Part shown: positions 12,885 through 23,677 of the stretch, piece by piece
Position numbering within the stretch: position 1 is the stretch's first letter
Layout: the number at the start of each line of letters is the position of its first letter
Source: Paracamarosporium sp. OC-R06-R3
Lineage: Eukaryota > Ascomycota > Dothideomycetes > Pleosporales > Didymosphaeriaceae
Direction: 5' to 3'
Length of the DNA stretch: 64,000 bases
NCBI GenBank assembly: GCA_019828545.1
Contig: JACVRA010000161.1
Location: forward strand, 124,001-188,000
Made by a program: the position numbers and the translations under genes
The notes under the pieces: model-generated
Database searches by the model: none
What the model was told of the DNA's origin: nothing
The model's input: only the letters and a program-made list of their open reading frames with translations

Positions 12885-13099
12885 GATGGAACAGGAAATC
12901 AGAGCAGTCGACTCAAATGTGCAAGGAGATTGAGAGGTTTGTTTTCTTTTTCAGACATTGGGCAAGATGTGGCGTTTGGTGGTACTAAAGAATGATGGCA
13001 TGTAGAGCTCAAGAGACATACGATCAACCTCTCATATGATTTCTTGTACGTAGAATTCCTACGAAGGTGGGATGGGAGTTCTGTTTCACATGGAAACAC

Positions 13100-14392
13100 T
13101 TAATCCACCCACACGCCTTCACCTAAGCTATCGAAGGCCAGACCAATCCTACCATAGCTCTTTAATTTCGGAGCGGCAACAGCATCGCTCTTGATATTCA
13201 ACATCCAAGCATTCTCGAAGAAGTCTTCACTAGCGACTTGCACATCTCCTTCCTCGCCCATTGCAGTCGTCCCTTGATCCAATCCAATAAAAGCAGTGTA
13301 ACCTACAGGCGAGTTTGTGACAGCAACAATATCATTGCCAACGAATGGTGCAGGCGATATTTGTGCCGGGAAGTATCCGCCGTCGCCAGTCCATCCTGCA
13401 CGCGCTACCGCATTTATGACAGCACCAGTAGTTGGATCCAGACTGAAAACAGTCACGACAGCCTGTGCCGGTGACTGAGACAACGTCCAGAGACTCGTTT
13501 TCGAAGACGAAATTGTAAGTGATAATGTAGTATACTGTGAAGCATCCATTGAGCTAGGAAGAATCTTGAACCGTGACGGTAGACTTGGTGCCTCAGCACC
13601 TTGCAGTGGAATGGTCACAAGCTCATTAGTATCCTTCGTGACAACGTAGACCAGATTCCCGGTTGGATGTGTCACCATCTGCTCGGCGTTGGTAACATTT
13701 GCGAGGATGTCTGTCTGATTCTGGTCATTTAAGTTGGAGTCATCGGATATGTAGAAGTTGAAGATTGATGTGGCGGCAGACTGTGAGGAATGGGAGTCCA
13801 GGGCATGCAGATGACGGCCGTTAGGACTCCATGCAAGAGACCTAATATCACCCGCAAATTCCTTCGAACGTAACGACTTGAATCCTGCTATGGATGTAGA
13901 GAAGAGAACACTGCAGTTGCCGGTGGAGGCAGAGCCATAAATTGAGTATGGCGCTTGGCTGCTCGGCGTTATGTGAAGCGTACTAAACGCAGTTGTGTTG
14001 CCTAGTTCAGAATCAGCATTTTTTTGTATAGCTCGACAAGCTAAAAGCTCACAAGAAGCCGGGATAGTCGTATTCGCCTCGGTTATGAGCGCGTAGTCAG
14101 ATTGAATTGCGTATCTGGTCAGTGTTCCATCTTTTGGACTGCTAGCGAACAAAAACTTCTTTGAGTGCTCAACATTCAGTCAGCATATCATCGTCTCTAA
14201 AGAATCAGATATACTGACATCGATGGCTAGGGAAGGCGAAGCAGTCGTCGTTGGGATTATACCCATTTCGAACAGTGTGCGGAGCTCATCGTCAATTTCT
14301 AGCGCATGAATAGCAGTCGAATATATCTGGCCAACATAGAAATGATGCACTTTCGCAGAAGCCACCGAGAGGAAGAGGAGAAAACCAAGCAT
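13100..14392 (-). CDS. Secreted lactonase, carboxy-cis,cis-muconate cyclase-like beta-propeller
   Basis: Exon 1 is 14392-14219 and exon 2 is 14167-13100 (51-bp intron with a GTCAGT donor), giving 413 residues. The start at 14392 opens a signal peptide (MLGFLLFLSVASA) followed by KVHHFYVGQIYS, the typical first strand of fungal carboxy-cis,cis-muconate cyclases. The frame continues upstream to 14458, but that would bury the signal. The remainder shows the repeated beta-strand pattern of a seven-bladed lactonase propeller (for example IRSLAWSPNGRHLHALD and MVTHPTGNLVYVVTKD), and it ends in a short GEGVWVD tail. Family members interconvert muconolactone-type lactones in aromatic catabolism, but secreted fungal paralogues often have unknown substrates. 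Several Asn-X-Ser/Thr sites suit a secreted glycoprotein. Confidence 0.85.
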
Positions 14393-14647
14393 AGTGAAAT
14401 CTGGATACTCGAAACCGATGCCAAATACAGCTTTGGGATTGTGAATCTTAACTATCAAGCTTCGCGAGAAAAGGCCAACATGATGTATAGTAGATCAATT
14501 ATAGTGCATATCCCATCTTCCTGGAATGCGGGGTGCAGGTGATCCGCCAGGGGTCCACATCTGCCGGGCCTCAATATGGTAGAACACCAGTCGGCGAATA
14601 GGGCATACCCCCTGTAGATTAGACCCTTACCATTCACTCAAACATCT

Positions 14648-17158
14648 CTATGCAACCACCGGCACTTCCATTGTCGTTCTTGCAGGTCTCTCCCAACAAT
14701 GCGGGGATACTTGGCGTGGTGTGAGAGCGGGTGGCTCCGCAGCCTCGAAGTCCTCTGGTCCTCTCCGCAAATTGCAGCTTAGGCATGCGAAAGGCAAACG
14801 TGGGTCATTCGCAATTTGGTGTGCGGTCGGCCGTTTTTTTGCTTCGTTGTCCATCAGAGAGATTGTCCAGTCTCGCACTGCTAACATCTCAAGCTCTTCT
14901 TTGAGAGGCAATGTGCGCAACCATGCTCGTACTTCTCCCGTTGCGCTGTGATATGGGCGTACTCCGCTTTCAGATGTGCAACGGGCAGCTCGAAGTGAAG
15001 CCCAATGGGTCTCAGCCGCCTCGCCGTCAGACTGACAAGGAATGAGGGACGCGTCAAGAATAGTCGCTAGCATCTCTGAATATACACATCCTAGCGAAAA
15101 CATGTCTGCGGACAATCCTCTACTTTCCTGTATCACTACTTCTCGCGCAGCGTACGCTCGAGTGAAAGACGTAGGCGACTCGGTATCGCAATCGTCGATG
15201 GATTCGTATGCCCGCGAAATTCCAAAATCGGTAAAATATAGTTTATATCGATTCGAATCCTCGATAGCAGAGGTTGAAATGTCTCGTACTAGCAAATTTT
15301 GCGGTTTGATATCCATATGCTTGATAGGAAATAAGTGCAAGAAATCCATGACTTTAGCCGTGCAGGTAAAGAATTGGCGAAGCGCAGAAGCACATTTGGT
15401 GCTCGATTCTTGGGTAGTCCGCGCGAAGGCCATGAACTGCTCCAGATTCCATTCCGCGCATGGATATGTTAAAATTGCGAGATCGGCACCAATGACATAC
15501 GTTCCCACCAGACGCACGATATGTGCATGTTGTGCTCGAAACAGGTGCTGTACCTCTCTTAAAGCATCCTCACGCTTGACCCCGGTCCATTTGGTGCACT
15601 TTATGGTCTTTCGCACTAATCGCACCCGCTTACACCGGACGCTCTCGACTAAGGCAGTTCTTGTCCTTCCAAGGAGCTTCTCGGCCTGTAGAGGAATGAG
15701 GTATCGTTCAGCCAGGGTGAACTCAGCATGTTGACCTCGGCCGGACCAATCGGTTTCAATTGCGGGCTCTGGAATAAGATCCTGCTCTTTCAACAATTGG
15801 TAGTATGCACCCGATATAGGAAGTTCCGTAGTGTCGGAGAACATAGACTTGAACGACAAGAAGCTATCTCGACTGGAACGTCTTGTCAAACGGCTGCCTG
15901 TTCTAGACGCTGGCCCAGAAGAAGCACCTGTGTTGGCGGTCACGAACGAATGACGGCCTGAACTTGGAGACATTGGCCTTTCATCGACAGGATTCGACTT
16001 CAACGAGGTATTTCTGCTAATCAAGACGGGCAAGCTGGGTACCAAAACCGGCGAGTCGGGTCTCAACACCTCCGACGCAGCAATAGCAGGACTCTGAGGC
16101 TCCACGCGTATAGGAACTGGGTACTGCAAGCCTTCAGCATAGAAATCTAACAATGAGTCTACAGTATTGGAGCTCTTGATACTCTCCACATCAGAAGTGT
16201 CTTCTTCTTCTACCGTATCATTCAAGATTTCATGCTGGTGCATGGTCGGAGTTACAGTCGCACTTGAATTCGGTGAGCTCTCATAAGATGTTTGATGTGC
16301 ATTGGCCATCTTCACTGGTGGTTGTGAAGGATTTGGCTTTATTGTTGTGTCGCCCGATGTCGTGGAGGTTTCAGCATTTCTTCTGCGCGGAAAGAGCCGA
16401 CGATACCTCTCAGTGAGTGGCCAGGAAAATCGCTTGCGAGGGTGAAATTCATCTCCGGCTGATTCTGTAGGAATTTTATTCCTGTTCGGTATGCTTCTCA
16501 CACTCAACGCTCGTTTCAGAAGGCTTTTCGGACGGCTATATGCGAGAGGAGTACGAGCTGCTCTCCTTTCGAGCTGGAGATGATCTAGTGAAGCCGTATC
16601 ACTAGATGACAACTCCACATCTAAGAATTCAAAGATGCCGTACTCAGCTCCGAAGGTTGGCCGCCAGTCTGGAGCAAGACTTAGGATGTTTGCACGTGCG
16701 TGTGAGGATGTGATCCGTTCTCGAAGGACATTTGCAATATCCACGAGAAGGATTCGTAGGTGATTGTAGGATAGCGACGAGAGATACTGCCACGCTGGGG
16801 TCTGGAATGGACGATGATATCCTAGATTCAATTCGTAATCATTATTAAAACCGGTCCGGAGAAAAAGTACCCAAAGCGCATCCTTTGTTAGGTATCCAAA
16901 AGCCTCAACATTTAGATGAACTAGGTATTGGGAACGTGCTGGATCCGGTTGAGCGTGCAGTAGTTGGCCATTGGGTTCTTGCCTGAAGTACGCGCTTAGG
17001 TATGTCGCAAGCGTATACGCCAAGTTTTTCCAGGTAAGATGATGCCAACCATATTCGCAGAAGGTACGATACGCATCATATAGCTCTGAAAGGTTTTGCG
17101 AGTCTTGCGCCGATAGCGAATTGAGTTCCGGGGCGTGCTCCTCGAGAGGCCACGGCAT
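14648..17158 (-). CDS. Serine/threonine protein kinase with long N-terminal region
   Basis: Single exon, 836 residues. Residues about 500-800 form a protein kinase domain: beta-3 lysine in VRKTIK (about 515), catalytic loop HMDIKPQNLL (about 613-622) and metal-binding DFG in FTDFGIS (about 643), then the activation segment ending AAREV instead of APE, and the SADMFSLGCV helix. The catalytic loop reads HMD instead of HRD, yet D, K and N are present, so activity is likely. The glycine-rich loop is weak (LLGRTRTALVESV). The N-terminal about 200 residues look folded and recur in fungal kinases of this type, with RFGF-like aromatic patches. Residues 200-490 are Ser/Pro-rich and disordered. Upstream regulators and substrates are unknown. 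The low-complexity middle suggests phosphorylation-based control, which is inference. Confidence 0.88.
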   Translation of the reverse strand: MPWPLEEHAPELNSLSAQDSQNLSELYDAYRTFCEYGWHHLTWKNLAYTLATYLSAYFRQEPNGQLLHAQPDPARSQYLVHLNVEAFGYLTKDALWVLFLRTGFNNDYELNLGYHRPFQTPAWQYLSSLSYNHLRILLVDIANVLRERITSSHARANILSLAPDWRPTFGAEYGIFEFLDVELSSSDTASLDHLQLERRAARTPLAYSRPKSLLKRALSVRSIPNRNKIPTESAGDEFHPRKRFSWPLTERYRRLFPRRRNAETSTTSGDTTIKPNPSQPPVKMANAHQTSYESSPNSSATVTPTMHQHEILNDTVEEEDTSDVESIKSSNTVDSLLDFYAEGLQYPVPIRVEPQSPAIAASEVLRPDSPVLVPSLPVLISRNTSLKSNPVDERPMSPSSGRHSFVTANTGASSGPASRTGSRLTRRSSRDSFLSFKSMFSDTTELPISGAYYQLLKEQDLIPEPAIETDWSGRGQHAEFTLAERYLIPLQAEKLLGRTRTALVESVRCKRVRLVRKTIKCTKWTGVKREDALREVQHLFRAQHAHIVRLVGTYVIGADLAILTYPCAEWNLEQFMAFARTTQESSTKCASALRQFFTCTAKVMDFLHLFPIKHMDIKPQNLLVRDISTSAIEDSNRYKLYFTDFGISRAYESIDDCDTESPTSFTRAYAAREVVIQESRGLSADMFSLGCVYSEMLATILDASLIPCQSDGEAAETHWASLRAARCTSESGVRPYHSATGEVRAWLRTLPLKEELEMLAVRDWTISLMDNEAKKRPTAHQIANDPRLPFACLSCNLRRGPEDFEAAEPPALTPRQVSPHCWERPARTTMEVPVVA

Positions 17159-18037
17159 GATGGACCGAACACATTAGTAACTTGAGAGAGGAAGGAACGG
17201 TGGGTTCGCAATAGAGATCGAAGAATACTAATACAAAGTTACTCGCAGGGTGTTGCTAAGACAAGGGAGGAGTTCGATGGGGGCTGAACGAGGCTGTGTG
17301 CATGTGCTAATGCAAGGCCCTACCAATCAACGAAGTTCGCCCTTACACCCAACCGTCGTACGGATAAATAAGTTAACGATTTAGGAAAGTAAGAAAATGG
17401 CGACACGTCTATTGACGAGGATCCAAGGAAATCGCATAAAGCCGCTGCAGGATCGGTTCGCAACCCACGGCAGTTGGCTCGACTTCGTACCGTTGCTGAT
17501 TCTTTTTTAGACTAGGGGAGTTGGACTAGTATTCGGAATTTTGTGAGTCTGTACGATACGTCTTCTTGGAATAAGTGATCATGAATTTTGTTCCATGCTT
17601 TTTGTTCCATGCTTTATGTCGTGTAGCATGTTGATCCCGGGCTGTGGTTGGGTAGTGCAGTCGGCCTTCGCCTCAACGATTACGTAGACTAGTTCGGAGG
17701 ATGAACAGCCTCGAGTTGAACGAAACTTTGTGCCGTAACCATCAAATATAACACCCACTTTCTTAACTCATATACGATATCTATGATACATAATCTTCGA
17801 TAACTATTACCCAGGAGTTGATAGGATACTTTTAGCTCACACTCGCATGTACTTACCCTTTTCGGTATAGGGTACGCCGGCTACTGCACCCCAAGACGCC
17901 TATCATGGCCTCTACCACAATCAGAAGACCCGTCTACTCTTGCTACTAATGGCTCGTAACGGACATAGGCGACGCCAAAATGCTTATATGCATCGCACTC
18001 GCTACTTATTCTTCCTGCACATACACATAACAGGAAC
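17159..18037. other. Divergent intergenic region (kinase / flavoprotein)
   Basis: This 0.9-kb region lies between divergently transcribed genes and should contain both promoters. A small tandem duplication of TTTTGTTCCATGC-like sequence occurs around 17588-17613. The only open frame of note (17881-18081 minus) overlaps the first exon of the flavoprotein gene and has no recognisable domain. Confidence 0.4.
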
Positions 18038-18883
18038 ATGGCGAACTCAACATACCTAAAAGACGCTACCAATACCGTCAACCGCTACAAACACCAAGGT
18101 CATTCATCTCACTACTCCAGTTCAAACATCCCAAAATGACATTGCACAGCAACCTACGACGTCGACACCATCCACTCCATTATCAACAACACCCCCGTCC
18201 TCCATGTCTCTTTCGTGCCAGATCCGTCTATCCCAGTTCCCGTCGTACTACCCATGATCGGGCAAATTGGGCTCTACTCAGATGAACTAGAACCCCACTG
18301 CTACCTCCACGGATATGTTTCCTCTCGGGTCATGAACCTCGCTGCGTCGCCTGAAGGCCTCCCCCTCTGCGTCGCGGCAACAAAAGTAGACGGCTTCGTC
18401 CTTACGCTGACACCCAACACACACAACTACAATTACCGATCCGCCATTCTCCACGGCCATGGAACTATTGTGCAAGATACGCAGGAGAAACTCTTCGCCA
18501 TGCAATTAATCACTAACTCCGTTGTTCCGCAACGGTACGAGAACAGTCGCGTGCCGCCCGATGGGGCAGAGATGCAAAGCACGCGCATTCTTAAGATGAA
18601 GATTGATAGTGCGAGTGGGAAGGTGAGGGAGGGCGTTCCGGAGGACGAGAGGAAGGATTTGAAGAGAGAGGATGTGCTGAACGAGGTATGGACAGGGGTA
18701 ATTCCTGTGTACGAGAGGTTAGGGGAGCCGCTGCCAGGGCCGTATAATAGGGTCAGGAGCGTTCCGGAGCATGTGAGGGGATTTGTGGATGGGGAGAATG
18801 AGAGGAGAGAGAAGTATGCGGTCGAGGCTGCACAGAAGCCAGCCCCAGTAAAGAGGGTGAAGAAGGACAGCGGGGGAGACTAG
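18038..18883 (+). CDS. Pyridoxamine 5'-phosphate oxidase-like FMN-binding protein
   Basis: Exon 1 is 18038-18098 and exon 2 is 18150-18883 (51-bp intron), giving 264 residues. The short first exon starts MANSTYLKD and joins to ATYDVDTIHSIIN. This conserved N-terminal segment confirms the splice, because the second exon alone has no proper ATG. The core has the FMN-binding split-barrel pattern of the pyridoxamine-oxidase-related family 2: VLHVSFVPDP, PMIGQIG, YLHGYVSSRVM, the GFVLT strand and NYRSAILHG. The C-terminal 60 residues are charged and basic (KRVKKDSGG). Proteins of this family are probably cytosolic flavin- or heme-binding oxidoreductases, and the exact reaction is unknown. It is not the canonical vitamin B6 enzyme. 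Confidence 0.87.
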
Positions 18884-19077
18884 GAAATAGGAGTATAAGT
18901 CACAAGTCGTGAATTTATGGATGATATGTATACAATATCATGTTCCAGCATTTTCTACCATTAAACGTAACACTAAAAACAGAGAAATACGTCGCCCAAC
19001 CGAGACACGCCTCATCAAAGGACGGCCTACGTCTTTTTCTAGTAGCATTGCCCTACCATCCACCCCATAACTTCACT

Positions 19078-19918
19078 CTATACTTTCAAGTACTCCCTAG
19101 CCCTCGAAAACACCTCCCCGACCCCATCAGCCGCCACCCTCTCCTCAAGCCAGCTCCTCGCCTTATCAACCATCAATTCCCAACTACCCTCTAGGCTCGA
19201 CAACTTGTCCTCTAAATACGTGATCACTAATGCAGTAGCCCACTCCGTCTTACTATACTCCAGTTTCTTTACCTTGAGATCACCGGCAGCCTTTGAAGTT
19301 AAGTCGTAATTGAATATGGTTCGAGCGTCTTCCACGCTAGCCTCGGCATGCTTGAGAGCGATGAAAAGGGAGGGAGAGTACTCCCATGCTCCTTCGAAAG
19401 TCTGGAGGGAGACGAGGAGGGTAAGAATCTCGTCGTCGGTTTTAGGAGCTGTATTGGGAGCGGTATCGGGAACGGTTCCGCGATTGCTAGAATCTACGCT
19501 TTCAGACACAGGCTCGCCACTGCCGAAACCGAAATCAGACCCTAGGGAGCCAAAACCCGCCTCATTATCTCCAACGTGCAGGAAGGAATCGAAGTCGAAG
19601 TTTTCAAGAGCATTACTGTCATCAAAACCCAAGTTCAAATTGTCGAAATTATCATCCGATAGGCTTCCAAAGGGTTGAGCCCCTTGCTCGGCCATCGAAG
19701 CTTGAGAGGGGGGTGCGTTAGCGGTATTATTGCTGGAATGCGTAGACGCTTGGGTAGCAGTGTTGCTCGGAATACTGGCCCCTTCTTGCCTGGCCATTAG
19801 CCGGCGCTTCTTATTCTGCTGCTCGAGCAGCATTATTTGCATCTGGTAGTCTTGAAGTCGGTGATTTCCCTGTGGCGCTGCAGGCATTGCACGGAAATGC
19901 TGTGGCTGCTGCTGCTGC

Positions 19919-20000
<82 letters not shown>

Positions 20001-22860
20001 GCTGCTGTAGCTGCTGTGAGCCAAACAAGCTTGCAGCTGCAGCCGTGGACGGAGCTCCAGCCGTACTGGTTGTCGCTGAAGTCGAGCCAAACAAACCTTG
20101 GCTTGGATTGCCGACATTTTGCTGACTGAATAGTGGTGATCCTGGAGCGAAAAGGCCACCACCAGCCGGGAGCGCTGCACCCGTGCTGCGCGTCGCTGTG
20201 CTTGAACCAAAGAGACCGCCAGATGAATTTGAGTTTGAGCCAACGTCTGCAGCAGGTGGACTGGAGCCCCAACTAAAGCCCCCAGATGAGCCAAAGCCTG
20301 TCGCAGGTGGGCTTGAGCTCTGCCCAAAAAGACCCCCGGACCTAGCCTGGGAAGCCATTGCTCCTTGACCTTGGCCACCAAACAAGCTTCCTTGATTATT
20401 AGACGAGGCACCAAATAAGCCTCCTTGGGCATTAGACGTAGACCCAGCAAACAAATTCCCTTGCGTGTTCGATGTAGACGCGCCGAACAAAGAACCCGCA
20501 GGTGGTGGAGGAGCATGATGCGCACCAAACAAACCCCCGGGTGGGGCCTGATGCCCTGGAGGGGCGAACAGATTGCACCCCCTCTGGTGAGGAGGAGGAG
20601 TAGGAGCCGGAATAGGCTCGTTCTCTAGGAACTGCCAGTTCCCTTGTATGTCATCCAACCCGGTTTTTCGTTCCTTTTCTACAGCCACGAAGGAGCACCA
20701 TTTGCCACTGACCTGGAATTGAACGCCAAGTCGTACCGCCTCGCGTTCGACCATGCTGCCGAAGCGGCCTTCGTATTGCTCTTTGAGTAGTGTGCCGGAT
20801 TCATCTTTGGCTTCGGGAAGCCAGCCTCGCCCTTCTTCGAGCTCGTACGTCGCTTTCTTGACGGCTAGCTGGTGGATTGTTGTACCGGGTTTATCTAGAA
20901 TTTGCACGGGGAATTTAAGTTCAAGGGGACCGTGGGTGCTCGTTCCTCGGAGGATGACGGACTGGGGTGTTTGGCGCGGGGCGTCTGGGCCGAGGAGGAG
21001 GTACACGGTTGTTCTGATGAAGGCGAAGAGGGGAGGGATGTTCTGGGGGGCTTGAATGATGTTTGGGATTGAGACGCTGGGTAGGTGTGCATAGCGCGAG
21101 GCTCCAGTGTTGGAAGAAGCGGGTTGCTCCGTTTTGTCTGGGTCGGCTGCGGGGTCGAAGAGGGATATCGGCTTGGTCTGCGAGCCAGTTAGCGAAGGGA
21201 TGCAGGAGTTCTGAAGGAATTGACTTACTGGTTTGGGCTCATATTCTTTCTCTTTCAGATTGAGCTTGACCGTCAAGCTATCTGCGACGCGCTCCACAAT
21301 CTCAAATTCATCTTCCTCGTCGTTGTTCTCAACGCTACTGCCATACTTCACCTCAAGCGTGTAATCGCTGACATGCGGAGACAAAGCGCCCTTGAGCATT
21401 CTTACGACTTTGCTGTCTAGTTTTTCTCCTTCTATAACAGTCTGCGAAAACCCATTCCCTGCTCTTGCGAGACCCTCAACTAGCGAGTGTGAGGCACCCG
21501 ATCCAATACCCAAACTATAGATCCGGATCGGCGCCTTGGTCTCCTGGACCTGCTCGTTGACATACTTGAACAAAGACCTCTGATCATAAATAGACCCATC
21601 AGTGAGCATCATCACCTCAAGCGGAATGTCCTTGTAGCGTTGCTCTATAGTCGCTTTGAGTGGCGCGAGCATCTCCGTGCCGCCGTAGTTGGCCTGAATA
21701 GTATGCACGTGCGCAACGGCCGCGTCAAGCGTCTGCTGACTGTACAGTACACTCCGTGGCCATAGAAACGAGTACGAAGAGCCGAATGAACAGATGTTGA
21801 ACATAGTGCCAACGGGCAAGGACTTCAGGAAGACCTGGAGAGCTTGTTTGACCAAACCGATGGGACTGTCTTTTGTAGCAGGTCCCATAGGTCCCATGGA
21901 TCCCGAGCGGTCGCAGACAAACACGATTTCAGGCTTCTCTGGTGGCAGCGCGAACTTGGGAACCAAAGTAGTCATCAAAGCTCGCTGGTTGGGGATCGTA
22001 GGGTGTGTCTCGAGAACAGCTTTTGGAACACCGGTGTCTTTGGCGACGATCTGGAGGATGAAGTCTTTATCAAGATGGGTGCTCTGTAGGCTGAGAGTTG
22101 CGGACGCCTTGGACAATGCGGGCTCAGAATTGGGTGCGATGGATGTGGTGCCCATCGAGACTGAGATGGGATGGCTGGGGGACAGCACTTTCTTAATGAG
22201 TGAGCCTTCTGCCATCTCCGCATCAACGGTAATGGAGATGGTTTCGGCGGCCCCACCATGAGTGGATGCGTGACTCCGAAATTTGTTGAAGGCAGATTCG
22301 AACCCTGGTGCCATTCTGCCATAGCGTGGCTTGATAGCATTTGGAATAGTGAACCGAATGCCATCCACTTCCATGTCATGCCTCAGCTCTCCAAGATAAG
22401 TAAGCTTGATGACGACTCGGGCATCGGGAGGAACATTGCCAACGGTGGTCATGAAGATGTCTGCTGTATCAAGTTGTTCGAAGAGACCAGCAGTCTCTCC
22501 TCGAGCGACAGCTGCGGTGTAGTCTTGCTTTGCCTCGTTCTTCTCCTTAACCTCGCCGACGATGGTACGATCGGCGACATTGCAGGTGAAGCCCACTACA
22601 CTAACACCCTCGTACAGAGGGAAGATGTACCGAAGTTCACGGATGCCTTTGGTCGTCGAGGGATTGATAAAAGTCTGAGTTAGCGTGACACGGGACGTTG
22701 TCTGGAGAATCGTAGCGTGCGCTTCGAGCTGAACCTGAGGGAGGAACAAACGGTTTTGCTCCTCAGCTCTCGATCCAAACAATGACTGTTTCTGATCCTG
22801 AGAAGACGGATTGTAATATAGGCCGCAAACGGCAGGAGATCGCGGGATAGCGCCAAACAT
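19078..22860 (-). CDS. VIT and von Willebrand A domain protein with FG repeats and polyQ
   Basis: The start at 22860 (MFGAIPRSPAVCGL) is chosen over an in-frame ATG at 22932. A 51-bp GT-AG intron (21228-21178) is in frame and free of stops, so it leaves either 1243 (spliced) or 1260 residues. Residues about 15-150 are a VIT domain (TFINPSTTKGIRELRY, FPLYEGVSVVGF). Residues about 305-490 are a VWA domain with a complete MIDAS: DRSGSMG, a GGTEML threonine and LTDGS. Residues about 750-930 hold many GLFG, SLFG and NLFA repeats resembling nucleoporin FG repeats. Then comes a 34-glutamine tract. The last about 110 residues resemble the C-terminal domain of vault PARP4 and relatives (FEGAWEY, WATALVITYLE). 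Fungal VIT-VWA proteins are mostly uncharacterised. A scaffold role is plausible, but enzymatic activity is not shown. Confidence 0.88.
19906..20007 (-). repeat. CAA/CAG trinucleotide microsatellite (34 Gln codons)
   Basis: On the plus strand this reads five CTG, then 27 uninterrupted TTG, then two CTG triplets. On the coding (minus) strand it gives 2 CAG, 27 CAA and 5 CAG, a continuous 34-glutamine run within the VIT/VWA protein, followed by Pro-Gln-His. A pure 27-copy triplet is likely length-polymorphic. The valine- and threonine-rich open frames on other frames here are shadows of this repeat. Confidence 0.95.
21178..21228 (-). other. Stop-free, frame-preserving 51-nt intron
   Basis: On the minus strand this segment begins GTAAGT, contains a CTAAC branch-like sequence 11 bases before its end and finishes GCAG, so it fits a fungal intron closely. 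It is exactly 17 codons long with no stop, so retention would insert 17 residues between EPKP and TKPIS without disturbing the frame. Both isoforms would be translatable. Confidence 0.75.
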
Positions 22861-23677
22861 GGTGTTCAGAGGTAGTGAAGAGTGCTTCGAGGTGAATCCG
22901 AAGTGGGCGGGGCAAGGGGATAAATAGCACAATTAGCGTATCACCGCAACAAGATTCCGACAAAAAATGGTAACGTCGGACACAGTTTCACAGTGAACCA
23001 AGAAAGAACAGTGGGTATGGAAGTCAATTTATGTTTGTGCACTGCCTGGTTGGGCGGCCTCTCGTCCCGTTCTGGGAAAGCCACGGCCACAACAGGAGTA
23101 TTTGAAATGCTTCAATATAGACACGTGTTCAATTTTAGTAAGTCCAAGTACCAGTCATGAATTGTTTAGGGAGAAGTAGTGGGAAGAATGATGTGAAGTG
23201 TGAGCAGACGAGCGCCGTCCCTTATATAGGCGCGGGTGGCCTGCTTCGCCGCCTACTATGAGGCGCAGCCTCGTACCCTTAGTAATAGATGAGAAAGCGC
23301 GGAACACATACGGTATTAGCCACACAGCCACACAGAGTCGACTATGAACTTGATGTGAAATTTGTTGATACAAGGGTTCATCGCAGCATGGCCTACGTTA
23401 TAGAGAAGGATGAGGGGTGCCTCGCATATCGCGCCCTACCCGAAAAGGCTAGAGCCAAACCCTGACGCAAGTGTGCAGGAAAAAAGTTGTCCAGTCATCG
23501 CAAGCATCGCAGAAGGTTGGGATAATGCAGGCGAGGGGAATTCTGCCCCACCTCCACTCCTTCCCCGAGTTCGAGCACCAGCTGCACCTTCTCTTCTGCA
23601 CCCGTCGCAGCTTCCACAAGCTCTCGCGCGTGCCTCGCCGCACCCAAGCCCGCATGCAGCCAGGCGCCCGCAGCACA
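22861..23677. promoter_or_regulatory. Divergent promoter region of the VIT/VWA and DEG1 genes
   Basis: The two genes diverge from this 0.8-kb region. A TATA-like CTTATATAGG lies at 23219-23228 on the plus strand. The Deg1 frame is open back to 23471 but offers only in-frame ATGs at 23525, 23654 and 23678. Elements cannot be assigned to either gene from sequence alone. Confidence 0.4.

Noticed and set aside
19833..20528. Poly-Asn, poly-Thr and poly-Val rich open frames
   Set aside because: They are other-frame readings of the TTG/CAA microsatellite inside the VIT/VWA gene.
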